64,000 nt of DNA, taken from contig NZ_UYZY01000005.1 in assembly GCF_900626075.1 (NCBI RefSeq), forward strand, positions 310,001-374,000. Reading direction: 5' to 3'. The notes below the pieces were generated by a model. The model was not told where the DNA came from, searched no databases, and saw nothing but the letters and a program-made list of their open reading frames with translations. Every line of letters begins with the position of its first letter. Position 1 is the first letter of the stretch. The stretch is from Clostridium transplantifaecale (lineage in GTDB: Bacteria > Bacillota > Clostridia > Lachnospirales > Lachnospiraceae). A program made the position numbers and the translations under genes. Positions 14,624 to 24,321 of this stretch are shown piece after piece.

Positions 14624-16693
14624 ATGAAGTATTGGGAAATGTTCAGAGAAGAGAATGAGGCAGTGGAAGAACGCCATGAACTGGCCCTGGAGAGAATCGG
14701 GCAGTTTGCAGGCGAGGAGACGGTGGAGGAACCGTACAGGGATTATTTCAGAAGAACAGCGGAATTTATTCTGATGATCCAGGATGTTTTCGTGATGCAG
14801 AATAGAGGAGGACTTGAAAAGCTGGACCTGGAAGAAATGAAGGCGCTGAACCACCGGCTCTATGAGGATGTATTGCCGGGACAGTACGGTGAGAGTTATG
14901 CGAACCCGGCTTATGCAGTGGAACGCCTGGGGCAGGATTTAGGTCAGTATCTGTCATTTTTGTACACCGAGATCCGGGGAATGATCGTATACGCCTTTGA
15001 GAGCAGACTGGCCGATATGACAATCCTGGAAGAAGTTTTCATCGAGGCATACAACCTGTTTGAAGGTGAGACGCCGGAGCTTAAGGAACTGAAAGAGATT
15101 CTCTACTATTTTGTCAGTGATTACTGCGATGTAATGCTGACCTACAGGGTGCGTGAGACACTGGATCCTTCTCTGGATTTTGCAAAATCCATTATCATGG
15201 ACAGTGATCTCTCCGATCTCAGATATCTTTACCTGTTTGGGGAGTATATCTCGGAATCAGAGCATAAGGTGGCCTCATTTTTAAATTCTCTTCCGGAGGA
15301 AACCGTCAGAAAGATGGCGGACACTTATACCGAGGGACTGAGAAAGGGATTTGTGGCAAGCGGCCGCGAGTACAAAGGAAAGAAGACGGTCCAGATCCGG
15401 TATCACATCGGATTTGAGCGAATGATCCGCATGGCCGTGGAGAATTTCAGAAATATGGGCTTGGAGCCGGTCATCAGCAGGGCTGCCGTGGGAACGATCA
15501 ACCGCGCTGCCACGAGGACGAACGGTTACTATGCAACGCCTGCCAACAGGCAGTATGATTACGACCACCGCTATGACAGCGCAATTTATCTGGACAAGGC
15601 GTTTAAGGAAAGAAAACTGTCGGTTCTCAAGGTGGCGTACGAAGAGTATAAGACGCTGGCAAGAGGATATGCAGGACCGGCTGTTGTGGAGACCTTCGGT
15701 GAGGAAGGTTTTGCACCGGAAAATAAGAAAGAAGCATTTGCTCTGAATGAGAAACAGGAAAAGCTGCTTCTCGCCTACGCAAATGAATCAATGCAGATTA
15801 CCGATACTTATGTGCCTGGAATGGAGACCAGCTTTACCATCATTGCATTCCCGCTGCCCGAGATCGGCAGAGACTTTGAGGCGATTTTTGAGGAAACCAT
15901 CAGGATCAACACACTGGACTACGAGCTTTACAGGGATATCCAGCAGTTGATTATAGATGCCCTCGATCAGGCGGAATATGTCCGTGTTTACGGCATGGGG
16001 GAGAACAGGACCAATTTAAGGATCAATCTCCGTAAACTTTCCGATCCGGATAAAGAGACAAAATTTGAGAACTGTGTGGCCGACGTGAATATTCCGGTGG
16101 GAGAGGTTTTCACATCTCCCGTACTGTCAGGGACGGAAGGCACACTTTTTGTAGGCTGTGTCTACATTGGCGATTACCAGTTCAAAGACCTCTATATGGA
16201 ATTTAAAGATGGAACGGTTACAGATTACGGCTGTGCGAACTTTGCGGATGAGAAAGAAGGAAAAGCACTGGTAAAACAGGCTATTATGAAGAATCATGAC
16301 AGCCTTCCGATGGGGGAATTTGCCATCGGCACCAATACGACGGCTTATGCGGTCGCACAAAAATACCAGATTCTCGATAAATTCCCGATTCTGATCGCTG
16401 AGAAGATGGGACCGCATTTTGCAGTAGGAGATACTTGCTACAGCTGGATGGAGGACTGCCCGATGCACAATCCAGACGGGAAAGAGATTGTGGCAAAAGA
16501 GAATGAGATTTCCGTCCGCAGGAACGAAGATCCGTCCGAGGCCTATTTTAACTGCCATACGGATATTACAATTCCTTACTCCGAGCTGGACCGCATTGAA
16601 GCGGTTCACGCAGACGGAACCGTAACACCTGTTATTGCAGGCGGACGCTTTGTTCTGCCGGGAACGGAAAAGCTTAATGAGCCGCTGGAATAA
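14624..16693 (+). CDS. M29-family metallo-aminopeptidase with extended N-terminus
   Basis: The C-terminal 350 or so residues carry the marks of M29 (AmpS/AmpT/PepS-type) aminopeptidases: VPGMETSF, VNIPVGEVFTSPVLSGTEG, the metal-binding glutamate in SLPMGEFAIGTNT, and EKMGPHFAVGDTCYSW with the metal histidine. The first 250 or so residues are an extra, largely helical region absent from the classical 400-residue enzymes. It is probably a cytosolic broad-specificity exopeptidase. The ATG follows AAGAGGTGAT; a GTG nine bases earlier is the alternative. Confidence 0.82.
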   Translation: MKYWEMFREENEAVEERHELALERIGQFAGEETVEEPYRDYFRRTAEFILMIQDVFVMQNRGGLEKLDLEEMKALNHRLYEDVLPGQYGESYANPAYAVERLGQDLGQYLSFLYTEIRGMIVYAFESRLADMTILEEVFIEAYNLFEGETPELKELKEILYYFVSDYCDVMLTYRVRETLDPSLDFAKSIIMDSDLSDLRYLYLFGEYISESEHKVASFLNSLPEETVRKMADTYTEGLRKGFVASGREYKGKKTVQIRYHIGFERMIRMAVENFRNMGLEPVISRAAVGTINRAATRTNGYYATPANRQYDYDHRYDSAIYLDKAFKERKLSVLKVAYEEYKTLARGYAGPAVVETFGEEGFAPENKKEAFALNEKQEKLLLAYANESMQITDTYVPGMETSFTIIAFPLPEIGRDFEAIFEETIRINTLDYELYRDIQQLIIDALDQAEYVRVYGMGENRTNLRINLRKLSDPDKETKFENCVADVNIPVGEVFTSPVLSGTEGTLFVGCVYIGDYQFKDLYMEFKDGTVTDYGCANFADEKEGKALVKQAIMKNHDSLPMGEFAIGTNTTAYAVAQKYQILDKFPILIAEKMGPHFAVGDTCYSWMEDCPMHNPDGKEIVAKENEISVRRNEDPSEAYFNCHTDITIPYSELDRIEAVHADGTVTPVIAGGRFVLPGTEKLNEPLE

Positions 16694-16746
16694 ATGATTT
16701 TTTACCCGCATATAGTTTTCCTGAGGAGATTTTCGGGAGAGCGGGG

Positions 16747-18036
16747 ATGAGAGATAGAATAATAAAAATTGCTGCCGCCGTATTTCTGGGGCTGTTTCTC
16801 GTGATTTTGGGGACAGACCGGAAAGCGGCGGTATTTTGCCAGGCAGCCGGGACAGGAGTGGAAACATTTCAGGAAACTGTGCAGGGGACGGAGCACGAAA
16901 CCACCGGGGAGGCGGAACCCGGTCCGATATCCCAGCCGAAATTGTGCGCCCAGTCGGCAGTGCTCATGGACGCCGCGACAGGGCGCATTTTATATGGAAA
17001 AGAGGAAGCCGAGAAGAGGCCGATGGCCAGCACGACAAAGATTATGACGTGCATTCTGGCTCTGGAACAGGGAAATCTGGATGATATGGTAGAGGTGAGC
17101 TCTTACGCTGCCTCCATGCCGGATGTCCAGCTGAGTATAAGAGCGGGTGAGAAATACCGTCTGGGGGATTTACTATATTCCCTGATGCTTGAATCCCATA
17201 ATGACACGGCGGTAGCAATAGCGGAGCATATTGGCGGAACGGTGGACGGCTTTGCGAAGATGATGAACCAGAAGGCCCGTGATATCGGCTGCACGGATAC
17301 CTGTTTTGTTACGCCCAACGGCCTGGACGGAACCAGGAAAGAAGACGGGGAGCCCCACTCCACGACCGCCGCCGATCTGGCGAGGATTATGCGCTACTGC
17401 GTGGAACAGTCCCCGAAGAGCAGTGAATTCCTGGAAATTACGAGGACCGCGTCGCGAACAATTAGCGATGAGAGCGGAAAACGTTCCTTTTATCTTGGAA
17501 ACCACAATGCATTGCTTTCGATGATGCCGGAGGCGCTGTCGGGAAAGACGGGATTTACCGGGAATGCCGGATATTGTTATGTCGGCGCGCTTAAGAAGGA
17601 TGGAAGAGAGTTTACGGTGGCTCTGCTCGGCTGCGGCTGGCCTCCCCACAAGACGTATAAATGGGATGATATGAGAAAACTGGCCGGCTACGCCTTTGAA
17701 AATTACGACTATTACGAAATTTTTGAAAAAAATAAGGACTTTCCCTCGTTAAAGATAATAGACGGCAAGAAAGACGAGGTTCCCATGTCCCTGTGCCTGG
17801 GAGAAGAGGAACAGACACTGAAAATTCTGATGAGAAAAGATGAGACGCCGGACATCCGATATGAGTATCCGAAAGAACGGCCGGCTCCGGTTGAGGCCGG
17901 AACCCCGGTTGGCAGCGTTTCCTATTATGTGGGAGGCGAGCTGGTGGCGAGTTATCCGATCTATGCATCGGATACTGCAGAAAAGATAGATTTAAAGTGG
18001 TGCATTGAAAAATGTATCGGAAAAATCACCCTTTAA
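16747..18036 (+). CDS. D-alanyl-D-alanine carboxypeptidase (S11)
   Basis: This 429-residue exported enzyme of the DacF/DacB type trims the terminal D-alanine from peptidoglycan stem peptides. A hydrophobic signal segment (IIKIAAAVFLGLFLVILG) is followed by an acidic linker. The three serine-penicillin-binding motifs are in place: S95-T-T-K98, S150-H-N152 and K267-T-G269. The extra C-terminal domain typical of S11 enzymes follows. GGAG of the preceding sequence serves as ribosome-binding site. It stands alone between the aminopeptidase and the HD gene. Confidence 0.93.
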   Translation: MRDRIIKIAAAVFLGLFLVILGTDRKAAVFCQAAGTGVETFQETVQGTEHETTGEAEPGPISQPKLCAQSAVLMDAATGRILYGKEEAEKRPMASTTKIMTCILALEQGNLDDMVEVSSYAASMPDVQLSIRAGEKYRLGDLLYSLMLESHNDTAVAIAEHIGGTVDGFAKMMNQKARDIGCTDTCFVTPNGLDGTRKEDGEPHSTTAADLARIMRYCVEQSPKSSEFLEITRTASRTISDESGKRSFYLGNHNALLSMMPEALSGKTGFTGNAGYCYVGALKKDGREFTVALLGCGWPPHKTYKWDDMRKLAGYAFENYDYYEIFEKNKDFPSLKIIDGKKDEVPMSLCLGEEEQTLKILMRKDETPDIRYEYPKERPAPVEAGTPVGSVSYYVGGELVASYPIYASDTAEKIDLKWCIEKCIGKITL

Positions 18037-18271
18037 CCGGCAGCGGCGACTTGTACATAAAATATTTTTTCACCGTCAACAAGGCTCTGAAGAATACAAT
18101 AGTTTGCAGAATTTTACCGCCTCCATAAAAAGGTAAAGGATTTTATTTTAAATTGTAAGAAAAGATGCTTTATTTTGCATAAGGATTTTGATATAACTAT
18201 AGGTAAGACAAATTACTCCTGCAGGTTCCGGAAGGAATGCAGGGGAAAAAGATTCAAGAGAGGAAAAAGAA

Positions 18272-18859
18272 ATGAAAACTTCACTTAGCAGGGAACAGGC
18301 ACTGGAATTATTGAAGAAATATAATAAGGAACCATTTCACATCCTTCACGCTCTGACGGTAGAGGGGGTTATGCGCTGGTACGCAGAAGAACTGGGCTAT
18401 GGAGAGGATGCTGATTTCTGGGGCATTGTCGGACTCCTTCATGATATTGACTTTGAATTATATCCGGAAGAGCACTGTGAGAAAGCTCCGGAGCTTTTGA
18501 GGGAGGGAGGAGCCGAGGAGGAGCTGATTCATGCTGTTGTCAGCCACGGCTACGGTCTCCGCGTTGATACGGCGCCGGAACACGAGATGGAGAAGGTTCT
18601 ATTTGCCTCTGATGAATTAACAGGTTTAATCGGTGCGGCAGCCAGGATGCGCCCCTCCAAAAGTTCAAAAGATATGGAGCTTTCCAGCTTAAAGAAGAAG
18701 TTCAAAGATAAAAAATTTGCTGCGGGCTGTTCCAGGGATGTTATTTCCAGAGGCGCGGACCAGCTTGGATGGGAACTTGACCGTCTGCTGGATCAGACAA
18801 TTCTGGCGATGCGCTCCTGTGAGGATCAGGTAAACGCGGAGATGGAGCAGTTGGCTTGA
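18272..18859 (+). CDS. HD-domain hydrolase
   Basis: This 195-residue protein has the metal-binding HD pair at residues 57-58 (GLLHDIDFELYPEEH), an upstream histidine in HILHALTVEGVMRWYA, and HAVVSHGYGL further on. The family contains phosphohydrolases acting on nucleotides and related compounds; the substrate is unknown. GAGAGGAAAAAG precedes the start. TTGCAT and TATAGG with 17 bases between them near 18175 could be its promoter, but the match is weak. Confidence 0.85.
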   Translation: MKTSLSREQALELLKKYNKEPFHILHALTVEGVMRWYAEELGYGEDADFWGIVGLLHDIDFELYPEEHCEKAPELLREGGAEEELIHAVVSHGYGLRVDTAPEHEMEKVLFASDELTGLIGAAARMRPSKSSKDMELSSLKKKFKDKKFAAGCSRDVISRGADQLGWELDRLLDQTILAMRSCEDQVNAEMEQLA

Positions 18860-18994
18860 TTCGTTACCGCCTGGCTGTTTTGAAAGAGAGAGAAGAATAC
18901 GGCAGGGAAGATATCCTGCAAATCCGTTTTTTCAGGAAGAAAAATCTGCTGTAACCAATTAAACATACAGAAAAAATAATGGAGGTAAAGACCA

Positions 18995-20014
18995 TTGAAA
19001 CTTTTATCAGTTGCAATCCCCTGCTATAATTCCGCTGCCTATATGAGGCACTGCATCGAGTCGCTCCTTCCGGGAGGAGATGAGGTGGAGATCCTGATTG
19101 TTGACGACGGTTCCACGAAGGACGATACGGCGGAGATTGCGGACGAATATGAGAGGCGTTATCCGGGTATCTGCCGTGCCATCCATCAGGAGAACGGCGG
19201 ACACGGTGAAGCGGTCAACGCCGGCCTGAGAAATGCCTCCGGTGTTTTTTTCAAGGTAGTGGACAGTGACGACTGGGTCAATGAGGAGGCCTACCGTGAG
19301 GTTTTGAAAACCCTGCGTAAGTTCTGCCATGACAATGTCACCCTCGATATGCTGATTACAAACTTTGTATATGAGAAGCAGGGCGTGAAGCGGAAGAAGG
19401 TCATGAATTACAGGACCGCTATTCCAAAGGAAGAGCTGATTGACTGGAGCGGAGTGAAGATATTCATGCTGGGCCAGTATATCCTGATGCATTCCGTTAT
19501 CTACCGCACGGAGATGCTGCGGGAGTGCGGCCTGGAGCTTCCGAAGCATACATTCTATGTGGACAACATATTTGTGTACCAGCCGCTGCCGCATGTGAAA
19601 TCCATGTATTATCTGGATGTCAATTTCTACCGGTATTTTATCGGAAGGGAAGACCAGTCGGTGAATGAAGCGGTTATGATCGGCCGTCTGGATCAGCAGA
19701 TCCGTGTGACAAAGCTGATGCTTGGATATTATGACGTCATGAAGATGACCAACAGGAAACTCCGCAGATACATGATCCGCTATTTGGAGATTATGATGAC
19801 GGTTTCTTCGATTCTGGCCATCCGCTCCGAGACGGAGGAGAACCTGGCCAAGAAGAAAGAGCTGTGGCAGTATCTGAAACAGAAGAACCTGGGGCTTTAT
19901 ATCAGGCTCCGCTGGGGTTTTCTCGGCCAGGGTACAAACCTGCCCGGCAAGAGCGGCAGGAAGGTGTCGATTGCCTGCTATAAGATCACACAGAAGTTCT
20001 ATGGATTTAATTAA
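18995..20014 (+). CDS. Family 2 glycosyltransferase
   Basis: This 339-residue GT-A enzyme has SVAIPCYNSAAYMRHCIESL and ILIVDDGSTKDDT at the N-terminus (nucleotide-sugar site), NGGHGEAVNAGL, and VVDSDDWV carrying the DxD-like metal motif. The C-terminal region is helical and basic without clear membrane anchors. Acceptor and sugar are unknown. The start is TTG, with GGAGGTAAAG eight bases upstream; no ATG in frame fits better. A terminator follows. Confidence 0.9.
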   Translation: MKLLSVAIPCYNSAAYMRHCIESLLPGGDEVEILIVDDGSTKDDTAEIADEYERRYPGICRAIHQENGGHGEAVNAGLRNASGVFFKVVDSDDWVNEEAYREVLKTLRKFCHDNVTLDMLITNFVYEKQGVKRKKVMNYRTAIPKEELIDWSGVKIFMLGQYILMHSVIYRTEMLRECGLELPKHTFYVDNIFVYQPLPHVKSMYYLDVNFYRYFIGREDQSVNEAVMIGRLDQQIRVTKLMLGYYDVMKMTNRKLRRYMIRYLEIMMTVSSILAIRSETEENLAKKKELWQYLKQKNLGLYIRLRWGFLGQGTNLPGKSGRKVSIACYKITQKFYGFN

Positions 20015-20027
20015 AGGAACCAATTAT

Positions 20028-20063
20028 AAAACCCCCGGCAGAATCATTCCTGCCGAGGGTTTT
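20028..20063. terminator. Bidirectional terminator between convergent genes
   Basis: AAAACCCCCGGCAG and CTGCCGAGGGTTTT form a compact stem with T-rich tails on both strands. It lies between the glycosyltransferase and the PAP2 gene, which converge. Confidence 0.9.
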
Positions 20064-20082
20064 CGTTTTCGGTTGTTTGATA

Positions 20083-20730
20083 TTAACGTATGAATTCCGG
20101 TCTTGTCTCTTCCGCACTGCTGCCTGCATAAGCCAGAGGATAAATCGCTCCGCACAGGAGAACTGCGCCGACCACATCGATGATGGAGTGCTGTTTTAAG
20201 AATACGGTTGCCATACAGATGGAAACCATCAGGATGAAGGACAGTACCCGTACGGCTTTGTATTTCTTCAGGCTTTCACTCTTCATAATTGCAATATGTG
20301 TTCCGATAGAGTTGTAAACGTGTACGCTCGGAAATACATTAGTACATGTATCAGTCTGGTAGAGCATCGCGACCATCCCGGAGAACACATTCTTATTCGG
20401 GTCTATTACAGGCCTGAAATCGGTGCCGTTCGGGAAGAGGGTGCAGATTAAAAGGCTGAGTGTCATGCCTGTAAATAAAAAGATACAGAGCCGGTAATAA
20501 TCTTCTTTGTTAACAAAAAAGAAATAAGCGATGGTAATGGCCACATATGCAAACCACAGGAAGTAGGGGATGATAAAATATTCATTGAACGGGATATAAT
20601 CATCCACCACGGAATGCATGATATGGTAATGCTTTGTAATGGTCTTCTCAAGGTATATGAACCATGGCAGATAAATAAAACCATATCCAAGTATCCAAAG
20701 GTGTCCATACTTCTTTAGGAAATTCTTCAT
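20083..20730 (-). CDS. PAP2-superfamily membrane phosphatase-like protein
   Basis: This 215-residue protein has about six membrane segments. NVFPSVHVYNS matches the PSxH motif and FLKQHSIIDVV the H-x3-D motif of the PAP2 fold. The lysine-rich first motif is weak (DFRPVIDP). The arrangement is like the inositolphosphotransferase/PAP2-like group. The start at 20730 has AAGGTGAT at good distance; an ATG five codons earlier would put that site inside the gene. It has its own promoter. Confidence 0.8.
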   Translation of the reverse strand: MKNFLKKYGHLWILGYGFIYLPWFIYLEKTITKHYHIMHSVVDDYIPFNEYFIIPYFLWFAYVAITIAYFFFVNKEDYYRLCIFLFTGMTLSLLICTLFPNGTDFRPVIDPNKNVFSGMVAMLYQTDTCTNVFPSVHVYNSIGTHIAIMKSESLKKYKAVRVLSFILMVSICMATVFLKQHSIIDVVGAVLLCGAIYPLAYAGSSAEETRPEFIR

Positions 20731-20815
20731 AAAATCACCTTCCATAGTATTGGAATTTTTTTAGGAATATTAACACTTTTTTAACAAGTCTCTCAACTTT
20801 GACTGATTATAGCAC

Positions 20816-20844
20816 ACTCTCTGGACGACTTCAAGGGGATTTAG
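20816..20844 (-). promoter_or_regulatory. Promoter of the PAP2-like gene
   Basis: On the minus strand TTGAAG and TATAAT are spaced by 17 bases, about 90 bases before the start codon. Confidence 0.7.
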
Positions 20845-20914
20845 AAAAGGTTAATAAAATTTAAGGAAGCTAATGGTTTCCTTACTTTATTCTTCCAATT
20901 TAAAGATATGCCGG

Positions 20915-21358
20915 TTACAGTGGTTTATGTTGTTTATAAAATTTTAATAAATGGAAGGCGGGAGGACGGGCCGGAGTTGGTTGGCATGGAGAAAGTGTGG
21001 AACCCGGATATCGTACAAACAGTTTCACAGTCCGGAATACAACAGTCGTAAAAGCAAATCCGTAAAGAAATCCGGTTATAACCCGTTTTAAATTATTCGA
21101 CCGGTAAGAGGTAAAATACTGCAGGATCCCGTCAACGGCCATAGGAAGCATGAAAAGAGAGACTTCATATTTAAAAGTATAAAACGGCGCTGCTGCGATT
21201 GCCGCAATATGGCCCAGGGCAATACCCGTGCACCTGGCGCACAGGGGAAACTGGTAATCACCCAGGAAAAAGCTGCGCTGGGGCATCTGGTGGCAGCCGC
21301 AGTATTTTTTGCACCACTGCATTGAATTGATCCAAAGCTGATCCTGATTGAAATTCAT
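20915..21358 (-). CDS. DUF2085-family membrane protein
   Basis: This 147-residue protein has a cysteine-histidine-rich N-terminus (WCKKYCGCHQMPQRSFFLG, then FPLCARCTGIALG) followed by two or three membrane helices. That layout is characteristic of DUF2085. The family's function is unknown; the Cys/His set suggests metal binding. The start overlaps the stop of the zinc-ribbon gene (ATGA), so the two are translationally coupled. Confidence 0.8.
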   Translation of the reverse strand: MNFNQDQLWINSMQWCKKYCGCHQMPQRSFFLGDYQFPLCARCTGIALGHIAAIAAAPFYTFKYEVSLFMLPMAVDGILQYFTSYRSNNLKRVITGFLYGFAFTTVVFRTVKLFVRYPGSTLSPCQPTPARPPAFHLLKFYKQHKPL

Positions 21359-21564
21359 GCCCGGAACTTCTTTCCGCAGTGTGGGCAGACCCAGAACGTG
21401 GTGGAATTGATCTGTTTGCCTTTTCCGCAGGCGCCGCAGAGGATTCCAATCGGCCCGAGCAGAAGAGCGCCGCAGCATCCTTTTCCGGCCGAAAAATCCT
21501 TTCCCGATGAAGTTACTTCTGTTGTGATCTGACAATTCTCATTTCCGCATTTCGGACATCTCAT
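21355..21564 (-). CDS. Small zinc-ribbon protein
   Basis: This 69-residue protein has CPKCGNENC at the N-terminus and CPHCGKKF at the C-terminus, the two knuckles of a zinc ribbon. They flank a glycine-rich, hydrophobic CCGALLLGPIGILCGACG segment. It is coupled to the DUF2085 gene and preceded by AGGAGG. Function is unknown. Confidence 0.8.
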   Translation of the reverse strand: MRCPKCGNENCQITTEVTSSGKDFSAGKGCCGALLLGPIGILCGACGKGKQINSTTFWVCPHCGKKFRA

Positions 21565-21610
21565 TTATGTACCTCCTGAATGTACTGTATATTATGCTGT
21601 GTCATTTTGG

Positions 21611-22579
21611 TTAACGATTCTCCGCAGGGGAGATGGAGTCTGAATAGTCTGCAAATATTTTCTGCGTGATTGCAATGAAATCTTCTGCGTATCTGGGAAG
21701 CGGATAGTCGTTTCTGTGTGCCAGGCAGATCAGATTCTCCGGCATTTCATTCAGAATAGGGCAGGTAATAAGGGAGTCTCTATCGGGATTACCAAGCCGC
21801 TCTGTCTGATAAATCAGAAAGGGGGAGATGATTCCGACCCCGTAGCCGTCTCTTGACATCCGGTAAATCAAATCCTGGTGGTTGCTCTCCATGATAATGT
21901 GGGGGTGTATCTGGTTGGAGAGAAAAAACGCATCAATATTCCTGCGCAGCCGGTTCCCAGAGGCCAGCATGATAAAAGGCAGCTGGGCAATCTGGAGCAA
22001 GTCGACGCCCTGCCGCAGCGAGTCTGCCACCGCCTCCGGATGTTCGGGATAGTGCTTTTGTATCAGCGAATAAGGGATGCAGCAAAACAGGCGGTCTTTA
22101 GCCAGTGGCAGCAGGGTGACATTGGGCCTTGCCGCGATATTAAGTCCCACATACAGATCAATATCCCCTTTTTGCAAAAGCTCTGCATAGGTTTGTGAGG
22201 CGCCGTCCGCAATTGAAATATCAATATTGGGATGCAGGCGGTGAAATTCCTCCCAGATTTTCGGGAAGAAGACCTGGCAGCGGAGCCTCGACAGGCCGAT
22301 GGAAAAATGGCCTTTATAATTGGAAGAGAGATCGGCAAAGTCGGCCTCCATCCGGGCATGCGTATTCAGAAATTGACGGGCATAGAATACCATGCTGTCC
22401 CCGGCCGGCGTCAGATGGAGCGATGGGCGGCGGCAGAAAAGCTCTACATTGTATTCCTCCTCCAGCCGTTTAATATGACCGCTCAGGGCCTGCTGTGAGA
22501 TAAAAAGCCGTTCGGCGGCTTTGGTAAAATTCATCTCTTCCGCGGCGATCAGAAAATATTCCAGACTCTTTAAATTCAT
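21611..22579 (-). CDS. LysR-family transcriptional regulator
   Basis: This 322-residue regulator has an N-terminal winged helix-turn-helix (YFLIAAEEMNFTKAAERLFISQ, then LSGHIKRLEEEYNVELFCRR) and a two-lobed effector domain. It diverges from the YfcC-type carrier gene, and LysR proteins usually control the divergent neighbour. It may therefore sense a substrate or product of the 22.9-29.2 kb catabolic genes. The start at 22579 follows GGAGAATATC; upstream in-frame codons lack such a site. Confidence 0.92.
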   Translation of the reverse strand: MNLKSLEYFLIAAEEMNFTKAAERLFISQQALSGHIKRLEEEYNVELFCRRPSLHLTPAGDSMVFYARQFLNTHARMEADFADLSSNYKGHFSIGLSRLRCQVFFPKIWEEFHRLHPNIDISIADGASQTYAELLQKGDIDLYVGLNIAARPNVTLLPLAKDRLFCCIPYSLIQKHYPEHPEAVADSLRQGVDLLQIAQLPFIMLASGNRLRRNIDAFFLSNQIHPHIIMESNHQDLIYRMSRDGYGVGIISPFLIYQTERLGNPDRDSLITCPILNEMPENLICLAHRNDYPLPRYAEDFIAITQKIFADYSDSISPAENR

Positions 22580-22668
22580 CGATATTCTCCTGTTCAACAC
22601 AAGTATGCTGCCTGATTGGCAACACAACAATCTTCTTGTCAAAATAACAATTTTATACTGTTTGTAAT

Positions 22669-22690
22669 TGGTATATTTACTATGATACCA
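22669..22690. promoter_or_regulatory. Possible LysR operator
   Basis: TGGTAT and ATACCA form an inverted repeat separated by ten bases in the divergent intergenic region. Size and position fit a LysR recognition site. Nothing else in the 290-base gap was recognised apart from short direct repeats next to the carrier gene. Confidence 0.4.
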
Positions 22691-22803
22691 TATGCTTATC
22701 GGGGAAATCAATCTAAATGCATGGAAATTGAGGACGACAAAACAACCGCAGACTATCGAATGAGATAGAACGGAAGCTTAAAAATGAACATCATAAGAAG
22801 TAA

Positions 22804-22861
22804 TATCAGGAGAAGCAAATACTAGCAGAAACAAATATCAGCAGAAACAAATACCAGGAGG
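22804..22861 (+). repeat. 16-base tandem repeats before the carrier gene
   Basis: The unit ATATCAGCAGAAACAA is repeated about three and a half times and ends in CAGGAGG, the ribosome-binding site of the next gene. The leader has expanded by slippage-prone purine-rich repeats. Confidence 0.6.
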
Positions 22862-22869
22862 GGACTGCG

Positions 22870-24261
22870 ATGAAGCAGAAAAAAGAGAAGAAGTTATTTA
22901 AGATGCCTAATATTTTTATTATAATACTGGCGCTGTGTGTGATAGCGGTAGTGATGACATGGATAATCCCGGCGGGAGAGTATTCAAGGATTCAGAATGC
23001 GGCAGGAAACACAGTCGTGATACCGGAGGAGTTTTCTTTTATTGCGCAGCATCCGGTCAATCTTTTTATGATACCGTCCTATCTGGTGACGGGAATGAAC
23101 AGCATGGCCGCGACCATTTTTTTCGTAATGATTATCTCGGGCGTGTTCCAGGTTGTAATTGCAACCGAGACGTTTGACGGACTTACGATGACGGTGGCCA
23201 GGAAACTTCAGGGGAAGGAGAAGCTGATTATTCCGATCCTGACGATTCTCTTTTCCCTGCTTTGCACGACCCAGGGTATTAATACGCTGATTGGTTTTAC
23301 GCCGATTGCGGTTTTACTGATGAGGGGCGTTGGATTTGACGCTATGACCGGTGTGGCGACGGTTATCCTGGGAGGCGGCATCGGCTTTAGCTGCGGTGCG
23401 CTGAATCCCCAGACGACGGGAATCGCCGATGTGATAGCGGAACTTCCTTTGTACTCCGGAGTGGGCTACCGGTTTTTCTGCATGGCGGTGCTGCTGGTTC
23501 CGACCTGCATCTACATTATGCGCTATGCGGAGCAGGTAAAACGGAATCGGACGGTCAGCTATACATATGAACTGGAACTGCGGGAGAATGCGGAAGCAAT
23601 TGATTTGAGCGGCAGGGCATCGCTGAATTTCAGGCATGTTCTGATACTTCTTACCGTCATCGGCGGTTATATCGCGGTGATGTACGGTTCTATCCGGCTT
23701 GGCTGGGGCGTCAACAATCAGTCGGCGGTATTTATCTGGGTACTATTTATCGTGGCGGCCTGCTCGGGAATGAAGGCCGATACGGTCATCAAAGAATTTA
23801 TTAACGGGGCCAAGGGAGTCGTGTTCCCTCTGATTCTGATTGGAATGGCTTCGGCAATTTCCAAAATACTGACAGACGGTAAAATTATGGATTCCTGTGT
23901 GTACTATATTGCCGGAACACTTCAATTTCTGCCGGCGTCTCTGCAGAGCCTCGGCATGTATCTGGCCCAGATTCTGGTAAATTTTGTAATCGTATCGGGC
24001 AGCGGGCAGGTTGTGGTGACGATGCCCATTATGACTCCGGTTGCCGATATTATCGGCCTGTCCAGGCAGACAGCTATTCTGGCATTCAATTTTGGAGACG
24101 GATTTCTGACTCACATCCTTCCATGGTCGGGAGCGGTAATGAGCGTTATCGGCGTGGTCAATGTGGACTTTACACAGTGGTTTAAATTCGCCTTTAAGAT
24201 TGTCATGCTGTGGGCGGCTATCGGGGCGGTTTTGGTGATGCTTTCCCAGTTCATCTGGTAG
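22870..24261 (+). CDS. YfcC-family (DcuC-like) carboxylate or amino-acid carrier
   Basis: This 463-residue protein has about twelve membrane helices. The N-terminal MTWIIPAGEYSR, the GGGIGFSCGALNPQTTGIA block and the C-terminal VSGSGQVVVTMPIMTPVAD block are family signatures of YfcC/DcuC-like carriers. These move C4-dicarboxylates, arginine/ornithine or peptides in different bacteria. The linked amidohydrolase suggests an N-acylated or cyclic substrate. It starts after AGGAGGGG and is probably cotranscribed with the next gene. Confidence 0.85.
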   Translation: MKQKKEKKLFKMPNIFIIILALCVIAVVMTWIIPAGEYSRIQNAAGNTVVIPEEFSFIAQHPVNLFMIPSYLVTGMNSMAATIFFVMIISGVFQVVIATETFDGLTMTVARKLQGKEKLIIPILTILFSLLCTTQGINTLIGFTPIAVLLMRGVGFDAMTGVATVILGGGIGFSCGALNPQTTGIADVIAELPLYSGVGYRFFCMAVLLVPTCIYIMRYAEQVKRNRTVSYTYELELRENAEAIDLSGRASLNFRHVLILLTVIGGYIAVMYGSIRLGWGVNNQSAVFIWVLFIVAACSGMKADTVIKEFINGAKGVVFPLILIGMASAISKILTDGKIMDSCVYYIAGTLQFLPASLQSLGMYLAQILVNFVIVSGSGQVVVTMPIMTPVADIIGLSRQTAILAFNFGDGFLTHILPWSGAVMSVIGVVNVDFTQWFKFAFKIVMLWAAIGAVLVMLSQFIW

Positions 24262-24321
24262 CGTGTGAAACTTTCGACACAGGAATGTGACGGGAAAATA
24301 TGGGTAAGGGGGAGACGTAAG

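Noticed and set aside
19007..20023. A 338-codon minus-strand frame opposite the glycosyltransferase gene
   Set aside because: It mirrors the codon pattern of a well-supported family 2 glycosyltransferase and shows no family features or start signal of its own.
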